In this document: positions 27,563 through 35,890 of the stretch, piece after piece
Numbering within the stretch: the first letter of the stretch is position 1
How the letters are laid out: the number at the start of each line of letters is the position of its first letter
From: Acetobacter sp. UBA5411
GTDB taxonomy: Bacteria; Pseudomonadota; Alphaproteobacteria; Acetobacterales; Acetobacteraceae
NCBI RefSeq assembly: GCF_002409645.1
Contig: NZ_DHNR01000005.1
Location: 74,550-137,250 of the forward strand
DNA: 62,701 nucleotides
Direction of reading: 5' to 3'
Notes under the pieces: model-generated
The model's database searches: none
What the model was told of the DNA's origin: nothing
Seen by the model: only the letters and a program-made list of their open reading frames with translations
Made by a program: the position numbers and the translations under genes

Positions 27563-27624
27563 CATAAAAATCTTTAGAGAATACTGCCTTTTTGGAAAAA
27601 GGCAGTATCCAGAAACTTTTATGA
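27563..27624 (-). terminator. Palindromic repeat element / nrdB terminator, copy B
   Basis: ATACTGCCTTTTT and AAAAAGGCAGTAT are perfect 13-base arms at 27581-27593 and 27596-27608, with outer partial pairing of AAAATCTTT with AGAAACTTTT. It sits 33 bases beyond the nrdB stop. T-runs on either side of the stem would terminate transcripts in both directions. Confidence 0.7.
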
Positions 27625-27656
27625 CTCATGGTCTGAAAGCTGTCACAAAACAGCCT

Positions 27657-28658
27657 TCAGCCGAAAACGTCCGTTTCGAACGCCTCTTCCCAGGTTCCTG
27701 CCGTCGAAGCCCGGCTATATTCCGTCGCCCGGTTCTCGAAAAAGTTCGTGTGTTCGACAGCATTGAGCATATCATCCACCCACGGCAGCGGGTTCCGCTC
27801 AAGACCACCATAAATCGGGTCAAGACCAATCTGTCCCAGACGGCGATCCGCGATAAAGCGAATGTACGCCTTGACCTGATCAGCATCCAGACCTTCCACA
27901 GGACCAGCTTCAAACGCCAGATCAATGAAGGCGTCTTCGTGCTCGACGATGGTCTCGCAGATTTCGGTGATTTCGCTCTTGAGCCGATCCGTCCAGATCT
28001 CCGGATTTTCGTGAACGAATGTCCGGAACAGACGCGCGACAGACAGACAGTGCAGCGTCTCGTCCCTGACCGACCAGCTAACAATCTGCCCCATGCCCTT
28101 GAGCTTGTTGAAACGTGGGAAGTTCAACAGGATGGCAAAGGAAGCAAAAAGCTGAAGCCCTTCGGTAAAAGCTCCGAAAGCAGCAAGGGTTTTTGCGATT
28201 TCATGCTTATTGTCGACCGAGAAGGTCTGCATGTAATCGTATTTGTCCTTCATCTCCTTGTATTTCAGGAACATGGAATACTCGCTTTCGGGCATTCCAA
28301 TCGTATCAAGGAGATGGCTGTAGGCGGCGATGTGGATCGTCTCGATATTCGAGAACGCCGACAACATCATGAGCACTTCAGTCGGTTTGAAAACCTGACT
28401 GTATTTCTTCATGTAACAGTTATTCACTTCCACATCGGACTGCGTGAAGAAGCGGAAAATCTGTGTAACCAGATGACGCTCGCCGTCGTTGAGAACGCGA
28501 TGCCAATCCTTCACGTCATCAGCCAGCGGCACTTCTTCAGGCAGCCAGTGAACGCGCTGCTGCGTGAGCCAGGCGTCGTAAGCCCACGGATAGCGGAACG
28601 GCTTGTAGACCGGATTGGCGGTCAGAAGATCGAGTTTCTCATGTTCCTGCGTCGTCAT
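27657..28658 (-). CDS. nrdB: Ribonucleotide reductase class Ia, beta subunit
   Basis: NrdB holds the diiron-tyrosyl radical cofactor that starts catalysis in NrdA. The 333-residue protein has the iron ligands in order: Asp in TQSDVEVNN, Glu and His in NIETIHIAAYSH with the radical Tyr seven residues after the Glu, Glu in GAFTEGLQLF, and Glu and His in SVRDETLHC. The C-terminus ends TWEEAFETDVFG, the acidic tail that docks onto the alpha subunit. The ATG at 28658 is taken, though a GTG directly before it is possible; AGGTG precedes both. It lies 213 bases downstream of nrdA, with a terminator between, so it may have its own promoter. Confidence 0.96.
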   Translation of the reverse strand: MTTQEHEKLDLLTANPVYKPFRYPWAYDAWLTQQRVHWLPEEVPLADDVKDWHRVLNDGERHLVTQIFRFFTQSDVEVNNCYMKKYSQVFKPTEVLMMLSAFSNIETIHIAAYSHLLDTIGMPESEYSMFLKYKEMKDKYDYMQTFSVDNKHEIAKTLAAFGAFTEGLQLFASFAILLNFPRFNKLKGMGQIVSWSVRDETLHCLSVARLFRTFVHENPEIWTDRLKSEITEICETIVEHEDAFIDLAFEAGPVEGLDADQVKAYIRFIADRRLGQIGLDPIYGGLERNPLPWVDDMLNAVEHTNFFENRATEYSRASTAGTWEEAFETDVFG

Positions 28659-28807
28659 CACGGCACCTGCTGTCTGGAAGGATGATCGGAAAGAAGCGCA
28701 ACGGCATTTCAGCTAGAACTGATAACGCTACAGCGGCTGAATTTCCAGAAATATAAAATAAAAAGCCTTTATCTCACCGACGCTTTTCTCATCCGCGAAA
28801 GAACATC

Positions 28808-28843
28808 AAAAACGGGTGCAAGCGGCTTTCGCTCACACCCGTT
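28808..28843 (-). terminator. Rho-independent terminator after nrdA
   Basis: On the minus strand AACGGGTG and CACCCGTT pair around TGAGCGAAAGCCGCTTG, itself containing a small AGCG/CGCT stem, and TTTTT follows. It lies 29 bases past the nrdA stop and 150 bases before nrdB, and would partly uncouple alpha and beta subunit expression. Confidence 0.8.
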
Positions 28844-28871
28844 CAGACGGCGTGCTAGGTTCCGTCTTACC

Positions 28872-30791
28872 TTACTGGCAGGACAGGCATTCCTCATAAT
28901 TACTCGGTCCTGCCGCACCACTCTCTGCCTGAGGCTTCAGATCCATCTCATGCTTCTGTGAGACGTTGCTCACCGTGTCGGCACGCTGGATGGACAGGGA
29001 GCGACAGTAATAGAGCGATTTGACGCCCTTTTTCCATGCTTGGAAATGAATCTGGTGCAGATCGCGCTTATGGACATTCGCAGGCAGGAACAGGTTTACG
29101 GACTGTGCCTGACAGATGAACGGCGCCCGGTCAGCCGCATGTTCGACCACCCAGCGCTGATCGAGTTCGAAAGCGGTCTTGTAGACGTCTTTCTCATCCT
29201 GCGTGAGGAAATCGAGGTGCTGCACGCTGCCCTGATTCAGAGTGATCGATGACCAGACATCGTCTGTATCCTGCCCTTTCTCAATCAGCAGCTTTTTCAG
29301 ATGCCGGTTACGGACAGAGAACGATCCAGACAATGTCTTCTGCAGGAAGACATTCGCCGTGATCGGTTCGATACCGGGGCTGGCATTACCTGCGATAATG
29401 GAGATTGACGCCGTCGGCGCGATAGCCAGCTTGTTTGAGAAGCGCTCCTCAAACCCATATTCGGCGGCATCAGGGCAAGGCCCGCGAGTCTTGGCCAGCG
29501 CCTTGGACGCCGCATCTGCCTGCTCACGAATCTGCTTGAAAATCTTGCGATTCCAGACTTTCGCGATGACGCTTTCGAAGGGAACTTTTCGTGCCTGCAG
29601 GAAGGAATGGAAGCCCATCACACCAAGACCAACGGAACGCTCACGCATCGCAGCATAGGCGGCGCGATGCATTTCCTTCGGCGCACGGTCGATGAAGTCC
29701 TGCAGCACGTTGTCCAGGAACAGCATCACATCTTCGATGAACTGCGGATTGTCGTGCCAGTCATCCCACGTCTCGAGATTGAGCGAGGACAGGCAGCACA
29801 CCGCAGTGCGATCCTTGCCATGATGATCAATGCCCGTCGGTAGCGTGATTTCGGAACACAGGTTGGAGGTCTTGACCTCCAGACCAGCCAGCTTCTGGTG
29901 CTCCGGACGGGCATTATTCACATGGTCGGAATAGACGATGTAAGGCTCGCCCTGCTCCATGCGAGCGGTCAGGATACGAATCCACAGCGACCGCGCCGAC
30001 ACCTTACGGATGACCGTATGATCCTTGGGAGACAGAAGCGCCCACTGGTCATCAGCTTCCACGGCGCGCATGAACGCATCCGTGACAAGCACACCGTGAT
30101 GAAGATTGAGGGCCTTACGGTTCGGATCACCACCGGTAGGGCGACGAATCTCGATGAATTCCTCGATCTCCGGATGCCAGACCGGCAGATACACCGCAGC
30201 GGAACCGCGACGCAGCGAACCCTGAGAAATCGCGAGCGTCAGACTGTCCATCACCCGGATGAACGGGATGACGCCCGATGTCTTGCCGTTACGGCCGACA
30301 TTCTCGCCAATGGAGCGCAGATTGCCCCAGTAGGAACCAATGCCGCCGCCACGGGACGCCAGCCACACATTCTCGTTCCAGAGGCCGACAATGCCATCAA
30401 GGCTGTCCGAGGCTTCGTTCAGGAAGCAGGAAATCGGCAATCCACGACTTGTGCCACCGTTCGACAGAACGGGCGTTGCCGGCATGAACCAGTGACGGGA
30501 AATGTAGTCATAGAGTCGCTGTGCATGAGCAGCATCCGCCCCGTAATAGGACGCGACGCGGGCAAAGAGATCCTGATAGCCCTCATCCGGCAGGAGATAA
30601 CGGTTATCCAGTGTGGCGCGACCGAAGTCGGTCAGCAGCGCATCACGGGAACGATCCACGCGAACAGGATGATGGCCGGGAAGCTGCACGATATCGTCCA
30701 GCATATCGGGCTCGAAGAGAGAACCTTCATCCTCGGAATGGTTGGCGGGGAAACCGGAGAGGGTGTCAGACATGTCTGTAGTCAGGCTCAC
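28872..30791 (-). CDS. nrdA: Ribonucleotide reductase class Ia, alpha subunit, short form
   Basis: NrdA reduces ribonucleoside diphosphates. Catalytic features are present: the first active-site Cys in LPISCFLNEA, NLCSEI with the thiyl-radical Cys and the essential Asn and Glu, and the C-terminal redox pair in EECLSCQ. At 639 residues it is over 100 shorter than E. coli NrdA. The N-terminal 60 residues show no VxKRDG-type ATP-cone, so overall dATP inhibition through a cone is probably absent. The GTG start at 30791 has CGGAG eight bases upstream; the ATG at 30773 is a weaker alternative. Two NrdR boxes lie about 80-120 bases upstream. Confidence 0.96.
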   Translation of the reverse strand: MSLTTDMSDTLSGFPANHSEDEGSLFEPDMLDDIVQLPGHHPVRVDRSRDALLTDFGRATLDNRYLLPDEGYQDLFARVASYYGADAAHAQRLYDYISRHWFMPATPVLSNGGTSRGLPISCFLNEASDSLDGIVGLWNENVWLASRGGGIGSYWGNLRSIGENVGRNGKTSGVIPFIRVMDSLTLAISQGSLRRGSAAVYLPVWHPEIEEFIEIRRPTGGDPNRKALNLHHGVLVTDAFMRAVEADDQWALLSPKDHTVIRKVSARSLWIRILTARMEQGEPYIVYSDHVNNARPEHQKLAGLEVKTSNLCSEITLPTGIDHHGKDRTAVCCLSSLNLETWDDWHDNPQFIEDVMLFLDNVLQDFIDRAPKEMHRAAYAAMRERSVGLGVMGFHSFLQARKVPFESVIAKVWNRKIFKQIREQADAASKALAKTRGPCPDAAEYGFEERFSNKLAIAPTASISIIAGNASPGIEPITANVFLQKTLSGSFSVRNRHLKKLLIEKGQDTDDVWSSITLNQGSVQHLDFLTQDEKDVYKTAFELDQRWVVEHAADRAPFICQAQSVNLFLPANVHKRDLHQIHFQAWKKGVKSLYYCRSLSIQRADTVSNVSQKHEMDLKPQAESGAAGPSNYEECLSCQ

Positions 30792-30863
30792 TCAGGTTGC
30801 TCCGTGCACTCAGGCAATTTTAGTAGAATCAAGGACACGGACATTTCGTCCCGCGTTATGGGG

Positions 30864-30879
30864 ACACAATATGCTGTAT
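30864..30879 (-). promoter_or_regulatory. NrdR box, proximal
   Basis: On the minus strand the core CAGCATATTG (30867-30876) followed by TGT matches the NrdR consensus ACACWATATATWGTGT at 8 of 10 core positions. Its core is exactly 31 bases from the distal box, three helical turns, the usual arrangement for the NrdR repressor. Confidence 0.65.
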
Positions 30880-30894
30880 GCAGACCAACTGCTA

Positions 30895-30910
30895 GCACAA
30901 GATGTAGGGC
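30895..30910 (-). promoter_or_regulatory. NrdR box, distal
   Basis: On the minus strand the core CTACATCTTG (30898-30907) followed by TG fits the NrdR consensus with two mismatches in ten. It pairs with the box at 30864-30879. Together they predict repression of nrdA when dATP is abundant. The nrdR gene is not in the window. The rest of the 30792-31097 gap shows no other feature. Confidence 0.65.
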
Positions 30911-31097
30911 AAAAGCACAAAAAAAGTATTGACGAACCAAACCCGGCGGCTTTCCGCCAAACAAAACTGGAGTGCCCATTTCAAGGCAATTTCGTTCTTT
31001 TTTTGTTCTTAAAATCAGTTCGATGCAAGCCTTTCCTTACAGAAACCTTATGGCGTCCGAAAGGCCTGTTTCGTGGTCGCTTTTCTTTCTCCCATTC

Positions 31098-32099
31098 TCA
31101 GGAAGAAAGATCACCGATCAGGCCCGAGAGTTCCATTCTCTGCCGCGATTCTGCGATGCCATCCCCTACCGCCAGAGCCGCTTCCAGTGCGCGACGCCCG
31201 GCATGCGCATCCACCTTCACAGGAGCGCCATCCAGACAGGAGGCTGCGAAGGCTCGATGTTCGGCTTCCAGAGAATCGTGCTCTTTCCACGACGCCGCCT
31301 CCCGTCGGAAGCCCCCGGTCCCCGGCAACGGCATCCCCTTCTCGCGCCCGATCATCACCAGTTCACGCTTTCCGAAGTCGGCGGACAGATAGCCTTCCGC
31401 AGAAAACAGCCGCATCTTGCGCTCGGTCTTGAGGGAAATCCGGCTGGCCGTGATGGTCGCTACGCAGCCATTCTCGAATCGCACCCGGGCATTGGCGATG
31501 TCTTCGTGCTCGGAACTGACGGCCGCACCGATCGCATCGACCTGCGCGATGGGGCTGTCGACAATCGCCAGAATCAGATCGAGATCGTGAATCATCAGAT
31601 CAAGAATCACCGACACATCCGTGCCGCGAGGCTTGAACGGCGCAATGCGGGTGGCCTCTATATAGAGAGGACGCTTGATTCGCGCCGTGATGGCCTCGTA
31701 TTCCGCCGAGTAGCGAAGCAGATGTCCGACCTGCAGCACCTTTCCAGCATTACGAGCCAGCGTGACCAGTTCGTCGGCTTCTTCCAGAGTCGCCGCCATC
31801 GGCTTCTCGACCAGCACATGCTTCCCTGCCCGGAGCGCCTGCATGGCCAGAGTGAAATGTAACTCAGCCGGTGCCGCGATGATCACGGCCTCGACCTGAG
31901 ACAGCAGTTTATCGAGATCATCGAACGCTTTTGTGTTGGCTTCCTTGGCCAGCGTTTCGGCTTTCATCTGGTCCGGATCGAACAGTCCTACCAGCGTCTC
32001 TCTAGGCGCTGCGGCTGATTTCAGGGCGTGAAACCGTCCGAAATGTCCACACCCTACAAGCCCTACCCGTAGCGTGGAGGAAGAGTCGCCCTGAACCAT
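31098..32099 (-). CDS. Gfo/Idh/MocA family NAD(P)-dependent oxidoreductase
   Basis: The 333-residue protein has an N-terminal Rossmann domain with VGLVGCGHFGRFHA (GxGxxG) and a family-specific EKP (HVLVEKPMAATLEEAD). The C-terminal alpha/beta domain has the conserved catalytic-type His in DLMIHDLDLI. Members oxidise sugars or inositols or act on nucleotide sugars; no substrate can be read here. The ATG at 32099 is preferred over one 63 bases upstream because AGGGG precedes it and MVQGDSSSTLRVGLVG gives a normal N-terminus. It stands alone between nrdA and the ABC operon, with the palindromic element upstream. Confidence 0.9.
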   Translation of the reverse strand: MVQGDSSSTLRVGLVGCGHFGRFHALKSAAAPRETLVGLFDPDQMKAETLAKEANTKAFDDLDKLLSQVEAVIIAAPAELHFTLAMQALRAGKHVLVEKPMAATLEEADELVTLARNAGKVLQVGHLLRYSAEYEAITARIKRPLYIEATRIAPFKPRGTDVSVILDLMIHDLDLILAIVDSPIAQVDAIGAAVSSEHEDIANARVRFENGCVATITASRISLKTERKMRLFSAEGYLSADFGKRELVMIGREKGMPLPGTGGFRREAASWKEHDSLEAEHRAFAASCLDGAPVKVDAHAGRRALEAALAVGDGIAESRQRMELSGLIGDLSS

Positions 32100-32247
32100 G
32101 GATTTACCCCTGAACCTATTGCTGGGTGGCAAGCAAGCACGGGAAACCGCTGAGGGGAACACCCCACCCCGTCATACCGGCATGACCATTCGGCAGGGGG
32201 GCACTTCTTTGGAAAAGGGTCTCTCCCACTTAACGGACCGCAACAGA

Positions 32248-32314
32248 TAAAAATTTTTGGGTATCGCCTTTTTCCAAAAAGGCGACGTTCTCTTAAGCTT
32301 TTTGGAAAAAGCTT
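32248..32314 (-). terminator. Palindromic repeat element / operon terminator, copy C
   Basis: There are two adjacent hairpins: TCGCCTTTTT-CC-AAAAAGGCGA (32264-32285) and AAGCTTTTT-GG-AAAAAGCTT (32295-32314), preceded by AAAATTTTTGGGT. The second touches the stop codon of the permease gene at 32314. It is the longest of the three related elements in the window. Confidence 0.7.
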
Positions 32315-33252
32315 CACCGCACGCTCCGGAAGTAAGGCAGCCCCAGAGCCGCAGGAGCCTCTCCGCCGCGACGACGCTTCCTTCTGAACACGGCAGGCAA
32401 CATGATAAAGGCCAACGTTCCTAGATAGGGCAGCATGTTCAGGACCGGTGCGGCAATGGGCCATCCCCTTGCCTGCCCCAGAAATCCGATGGCGCTGATG
32501 AGACCGAAGAGCAGCCCTCCTGCCGCCGCATTGAACGGCCTGAAACCGGCAAAAATGACCAGAGCGAGCGCAATCCAGCCGCGTCCGGCCACCATACCTT
32601 CCGACCAGCTCGGAATGACCGCCAGACTGAGATAGGCCCCTGCCGCGCCAGCCAGAGCCGCGCCGAGCGTGACATACCAGAATCGGATCGCGCGAACCGG
32701 AATCCCCGCTGCGTCGGCTGCGGCAGGGTTTTCACCCACGGCGCGCATGTTCAGGCCGTGACGTGTGTGAAACAGCACATAGTGACAGGCCGCTGGCACC
32801 AGAATGTAGGCAGGAACGATCAGCAGATTCTGCGCGAAAAAGGCTGGACCAATGATCGGCAATGCCGACAGGACAGGAATCGACACGGGCGCAAACGTCA
32901 CGGGGACCGGCGTCCCCGCCACCGAGTGACCGATCACGGCGGACAGACCGACCCCGAGAAAGGTCACCGCCAGCCCGCACAGAACCTGACTCGCCTGCAC
33001 AAGGACCGCTGCACAGGCGAACGCCATTCCCCCCAGCGCTCCGGCAGCAGTCGCCGCCAGCAGGGCCAGCCAGGGATTGCCGGTTGAAACCGCCGTCAGA
33101 ACAGCCGTGGCGGCGCCAACCGAAATCAGCCCTTCCACGCCGAGATTGGTCACTCCCACGCGCTCGGCCATGACTTCGCCCACGGATGCGATGGCCAGAA
33201 CGCCGCCAGACAGAACGGCGGTCGTCAGAAGAGCTGTCAGCATCTCGATCAT
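32314..33252 (-). CDS. BMP-type ABC transporter permease 2 (NupC/YufQ-like)
   Basis: The 312-residue inner-membrane permease of the branched-chain/ribose-type (BPD_transp_2) fold has multiple hydrophobic helices. Its N-terminus, LAIASVGEVMAERVGVTNLGVEGL, carries the VxNxGxEG signature of this permease group (paired with MGLWNIGGEGQFY in permease 1). Two different permeases together with a double ATPase and a BMP lipoprotein-like binding protein form the nucleoside/purine importers known as NupABC or YufNOPQ. The ATG at 33252 overlaps the permease 1 stop by four bases. Its stop lies inside the palindromic terminator element. Confidence 0.9.
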   Translation of the reverse strand: MIEMLTALLTTAVLSGGVLAIASVGEVMAERVGVTNLGVEGLISVGAATAVLTAVSTGNPWLALLAATAAGALGGMAFACAAVLVQASQVLCGLAVTFLGVGLSAVIGHSVAGTPVPVTFAPVSIPVLSALPIIGPAFFAQNLLIVPAYILVPAACHYVLFHTRHGLNMRAVGENPAAADAAGIPVRAIRFWYVTLGAALAGAAGAYLSLAVIPSWSEGMVAGRGWIALALVIFAGFRPFNAAAGGLLFGLISAIGFLGQARGWPIAAPVLNMLPYLGTLAFIMLPAVFRRKRRRGGEAPAALGLPYFRSVR

Positions 33253-34316
33253 GAGGCGCTCCTTGCCGTCCGTCCCGTGGTGGCCGGTGCGACGACCCGA
33301 TAATGTGCACACTCATCGGCAATGGCCACGAGCAGCAACACCAGCCCCGTGATGGCCAACACCACCGTCGCCGCGATTTGCTGGGTCTGGAGCACGATTC
33401 CCACATCGAGAATCAACGCCATGAGGAAGGCGGCGGGAATCACCGCGAGGCAGGACCCACGCGCCAGCACAGCGACCACGATTCCGAGGTAACCGAAATT
33501 GTCCGCCATGCCGCCCTGCAGGCGATGGACCGTCCCGGCCACTTCGAACATACCCGCCAGCGCCGCCAGTGCGCCGGACAGAAGCATGGCCGAAATGATC
33601 CTCACTTTGACCGGCATACCGGCATACCGGGCCATGCCCGCGCTGGCCCCGCTGATTCGCACTTCATAGCCCCACCGCGTGGAGGACATGATCAGGGCGA
33701 GACCACCCACGATCAGAAGCGCCACGGGGAAACCCCAATGCACGACGCCCCATAGATCCGGGATGCTCACAGACAGACGTTCCGTTGAGGCCAATGCCCC
33801 GGTCACACGGTCACGCCACGGACCGGTCGCCAGCCAGTAGACCAGCAGACTCGCCACAAAATTCAGAAGCAGGGTGGTGATGATTTCATTCACATTGGCG
33901 AAGGCGCGAGCCAGTGCAGGCAGAAGAATCCAGACCATCCCGCACAGCATCGCCACGAGCGCCATCAGTGGCAGAATCAGAATCGCCGGACCGTGAACGA
34001 ACAGCCCCACTCCGGCTGCACCTGCCGCACCGAGATAGAACTGCCCTTCCCCGCCGATATTCCATAGCCCCATGCGCCGGGTCACCGTCACTGCGCTGCC
34101 GGTCAGCAGCAGCGGCGACATGAAAAGTGCGAGGTCTTCCAGTCCGAACCGTGAGCCAATGGTGGACATCAACACCAGACGCGCCAGTTCGCCGACATTC
34201 CGCCCGGACATCGCCAGCAACAGGCTGACCGTGACGACCGCGATCAGCAGCGCTGCACATCGGCAGAGAAGAATCCTCTGGGCCGAGGCTGTCGGGAAAC
34301 GCTGAAACCGGCTCAT
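33249..34316 (-). CDS. BMP-type ABC transporter permease 1 (NupB/YufP-like)
   Basis: This 355-residue permease has about eight to ten membrane segments. MGLWNIGGEGQFYLGA is the conserved cytoplasmic-entry signature of BMP-family permeases, and GALAALAGMFEVAGTVHRLQ is the usual late signature. It pairs with permease 2 to form the translocation channel. It overlaps the ATPase stop by four bases upstream and permease 2 by four bases downstream, so all subunits are translationally coupled. Confidence 0.92.
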   Translation of the reverse strand: MSRFQRFPTASAQRILLCRCAALLIAVVTVSLLLAMSGRNVGELARLVLMSTIGSRFGLEDLALFMSPLLLTGSAVTVTRRMGLWNIGGEGQFYLGAAGAAGVGLFVHGPAILILPLMALVAMLCGMVWILLPALARAFANVNEIITTLLLNFVASLLVYWLATGPWRDRVTGALASTERLSVSIPDLWGVVHWGFPVALLIVGGLALIMSSTRWGYEVRISGASAGMARYAGMPVKVRIISAMLLSGALAALAGMFEVAGTVHRLQGGMADNFGYLGIVVAVLARGSCLAVIPAAFLMALILDVGIVLQTQQIAATVVLAITGLVLLLVAIADECAHYRVVAPATTGRTARSAS

Positions 34317-35890
34317 GATAACGCCTCCGCAGGGGCCGAATCGGGACTGGTTCGCCCCCCCATCAGCAGACCGATCTGTTCGATGTCGGCGGTCGCGGAC
34401 TCTACAACCGCCATCAGGCGTCCTCCACAGAGAACACCGACCCTGTCGGACAGGCTGAGCAGTTCCCCGAGATCTTCCGAGACAATCACCACCGCCACAG
34501 CTTCATCCCGCAAATCAGCGAAATAACGATGCATGGAAGCAATCGCACCAATATCGAGACCACGGCTGGGATAGGCCGCCACCAGCAGTCGCCGGGCGAT
34601 CCGTATTTCCCGACGCGCGACAAGGCGCTGCTGATTGCCTCCGGAAAGATTGCGCACAGGCATGGCGAAATCCGGAATACGCACCTCCGCCACGTCGGCG
34701 ATCGTCTCGGCAAGCGCGCGAGCGGCTGCGGCTCGATAGAGAACACCGCTTCCAACCGGTGGCCGGTCATATTCCCGCACCGCCATATTGTCCGTGATCC
34801 CGAGAGACGGCGCCAATGCGCTGTTCAGGCGATCCTGCGGAATATGTCCCACACCGGCTTTTGCGAAGGCCGCAGCCCCGGATGGCGCGGCTTGTCCGTC
34901 CAGCAGAACCAGTCCCGCCGACGGTGTGATCAGCCCTGTCAGAATCTCCGTCAGCTCGCGCTGGCCATTTCCGGCAACGCCCGCCACTCCGAAAATCTCA
35001 CCACCGAAAATATCAACCGTCACATCGGAAAGCGTCGCGACATTCTGCTCATTGCGGACCGTCACCTCGCGCAGACTGACAACCGGCGTCGCACTGATCG
35101 GGGCGGCCTCCGGGGAGCGGGCGTGCAGATCCTGCCGCTGGATGTCATGCCCCACCATGGTCGCCGCCAGCATGCCCGGTGAGCAGTCGGCCGTCTCCCA
35201 CGTTCCCACATTCCGTCCGGCCCGCAGGACCGTCACCCGGTCCGTAATCTCTATCACTTCATCGAGTTTGTGACTGATGATGATCACGGCGTTGCCTTTT
35301 GCCCGGAAGGCCCGCAGCGCCGTGAACAGTTCCCGCGTTTCCTGCGGTGTCAGAACGGCGGTCGGTTCATCGAGAATGAGCAGCCGTGCCTCACGGGACA
35401 GAACGCGCAGAATTTCCACGCGCTGCTGCTCTCCGGCGGAGAGGGTTTCCACCCGAGCGGCAGGGTCAACCGGAAAGCCAAAGCGTTCCGACAGTTCGCG
35501 TGTCCGCGCTTCCAATACCGCACGGGAGGTGCGTTTGGGCGTCTCGCTCCAGCCGAGATGGATGTTTTCCGCCACAGTGAAGGCCGGGACCAGCTTGAAA
35601 TGCTGATGCACCATACCGATCCCTGCTCGGATGGCATCCTGCGGTGTCGCAAACTCCGCGCCATAACCGTCAAGAATGATCTCGCCCGCATCCGCCTGAT
35701 AAATGCCCGTCACGACATTCATCAGGGTCGATTTTCCCGCGCCGTTTTCACCCAGAAGCCCGAGGATTTCTCCCGGGCGCACATCCAGATTGACGTCCTC
35801 GTTGGCGATCACGCCCGGAAAGTATTTGGACACACCAAGCAGTTGCAGAACCGGTGGTGTGCCGCTCCGATTTTTCACAGGATCAACCAA
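34313..35890 (-). CDS. BMP-type ABC transporter double ATPase (NupA/YufO-like)
   Basis: This 525-residue protein has two fused nucleotide-binding domains. Domain 1 has Walker A GENGAGKST, the signature TLSAGEQQRVEI (ABC signature with A for G) and Walker B LLILDEPTAVL. Domain 2 has a degenerate Walker A (GVAGNGQREL), the signature NLSGGNQQR and a weak Walker B (LLVAAYPSRGLD). This asymmetric pair is standard for the sugar/nucleoside importers of this class, where only one site hydrolyses efficiently. It overlaps the binding-protein gene by eight bases. Confidence 0.94.
   Translation of the reverse strand: MVDPVKNRSGTPPVLQLLGVSKYFPGVIANEDVNLDVRPGEILGLLGENGAGKSTLMNVVTGIYQADAGEIILDGYGAEFATPQDAIRAGIGMVHQHFKLVPAFTVAENIHLGWSETPKRTSRAVLEARTRELSERFGFPVDPAARVETLSAGEQQRVEILRVLSREARLLILDEPTAVLTPQETRELFTALRAFRAKGNAVIIISHKLDEVIEITDRVTVLRAGRNVGTWETADCSPGMLAATMVGHDIQRQDLHARSPEAAPISATPVVSLREVTVRNEQNVATLSDVTVDIFGGEIFGVAGVAGNGQRELTEILTGLITPSAGLVLLDGQAAPSGAAAFAKAGVGHIPQDRLNSALAPSLGITDNMAVREYDRPPVGSGVLYRAAAARALAETIADVAEVRIPDFAMPVRNLSGGNQQRLVARREIRIARRLLVAAYPSRGLDIGAIASMHRYFADLRDEAVAVVIVSEDLGELLSLSDRVGVLCGGRLMAVVESATADIEQIGLLMGGRTSPDSAPAEALS

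Noticed and set aside
27555..28685. Open frame of 376 codons on the plus strand
   Set aside because: It is the antisense shadow of nrdB, which has every iron ligand in the other strand.
29898..30932. Open frame of 344 codons on the plus strand
   Set aside because: It is antisense to nrdA and runs through its NrdR boxes; no protein-like features.
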